Below, in pieces: positions 15,578-15,720 of a stretch of 15,720 nt of DNA. The DNA is from an uncultured Clostridia bacterium. GTDB lineage: Bacteria; Bacillota; Clostridia; Oscillospirales; Acutalibacteraceae. The stretch is from NCBI GenBank assembly GCA_937916395.1, contig CALFTN010000045.1, forward strand, positions 1 through 15,720, in the 5' to 3' direction. Position 1 is the stretch's first letter. Every line of letters begins with the position of its first letter. The position numbers were made by a program, and so were the translations under genes. The notes under the pieces are model-generated. The model worked only from the letters and a program-made list of their open reading frames with translations, searched no databases and had not been told where the DNA came from.

Positions 15578-15720
15578 GTGGTCAGTGAGTCAGTGGTCAG
15601 TGAGTCAGTGGTCAGTAAGTCAGTGGTCAGTAAGTCAGTGGTCAGTAAGTCAGTGGTCAGCAAGTCAGTGGTCAGCAAGTCAGTGGTCAGCAAGTCAGTG
15701 GTCAGCAAGTCAGTGGTCAG
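15578..15720. repeat. 15-bp tandem repeat array (at least 9.5 units, cut by window edge)
   Basis: Nine full 15-bp units and 8 bp of a tenth lie directly end to end. The unit is GTGGTCAGTGAGTCA, varying only at positions 9-10: TG in units 1-2, TA in units 3-5, CA in units 6-9. There are no spacers. Each unit itself contains GTCAG twice, suggesting an older 7-8 bp repeat. One plus-strand frame is open (Val-Val-Ser-x-Ser) but has no start or ribosome site in view. The array lies about 100 bp upstream of the chemoreceptor start. The 98 bp between (15480-15577) are AT-rich, with a possible extended -10 but no clear -35. Confidence 0.95.

Noticed and set aside
15578..15720. CRISPR array
   Set aside because: Repeats are 15 bp, directly adjacent and without spacers, and no cas genes are in view. 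It is a plain tandem repeat.

Overview
The window looks like low-GC chromosome from an anaerobic, endospore-forming member of the Clostridia (Bacillota), probably an Oscillospirales/Lachnospirales-type gut lineage. Evidence for this is AT-rich DNA with AGGAGG-type ribosome binding sites, a Bacillus-like pyrimidine gene order, a clear forespore sigma factor SigG and a rubrerythrin. The genus-level placement is inference only.

Positions 1-8485 (minus strand) hold the pyrimidine operon, transcribed pyrC-carA-carB-pyrK-pyrD-pyrF-pyrE. All junctions are overlapping or tightly spaced, and pyrE runs off the left edge. This is the Bacillus order without pyrR, pyrP and pyrB at the front. CarB, PyrC, the PyrD/PyrK type 1B dihydroorotate dehydrogenase, PyrE and PyrF together cover every step from bicarbonate to UMP except aspartate carbamoyltransferase (pyrB), which is not in the window. 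The most notable observation is that CarA, the glutamine-hydrolysing subunit, has an intact frame and fold-level motifs but has lost its nucleophile Cys (Gly252), its catalytic His (Asn337) and several glutamine-pocket residues. This carbamoyl phosphate synthetase is therefore predicted to use free ammonia, by analogy to vertebrate CPS I.

Positions 8486-9039 hold the pyr leader, with a strong intrinsic terminator placed just before pyrC that is a candidate attenuator. Upstream are a 59-residue Ala-rich single-pass membrane peptide and a good extended -10 promoter, all on the minus strand.

Positions 9040-10437 hold sigG (+) and rubrerythrin (-). They converge on one near-perfect hairpin that overlaps the ends of both reading frames. 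A SigA-type promoter precedes the rubrerythrin gene.

Positions 10539-13604 hold a compact plus-strand operon: a small Xre-type regulator with a TTG start, two tandem paralogous four-helix membrane proteins of unrecognised family, and a 594-residue cytosolic glycoside-hydrolase-like protein (clan GH-A, GH42-like). It ends at a hairpin terminator shared with the convergent next gene.

Positions 13638-15720 hold a transmembrane methyl-accepting chemotaxis protein (minus strand). Upstream of it, and running off the right edge, is a 15-bp tandem repeat whose variants are arranged in ordered blocks.
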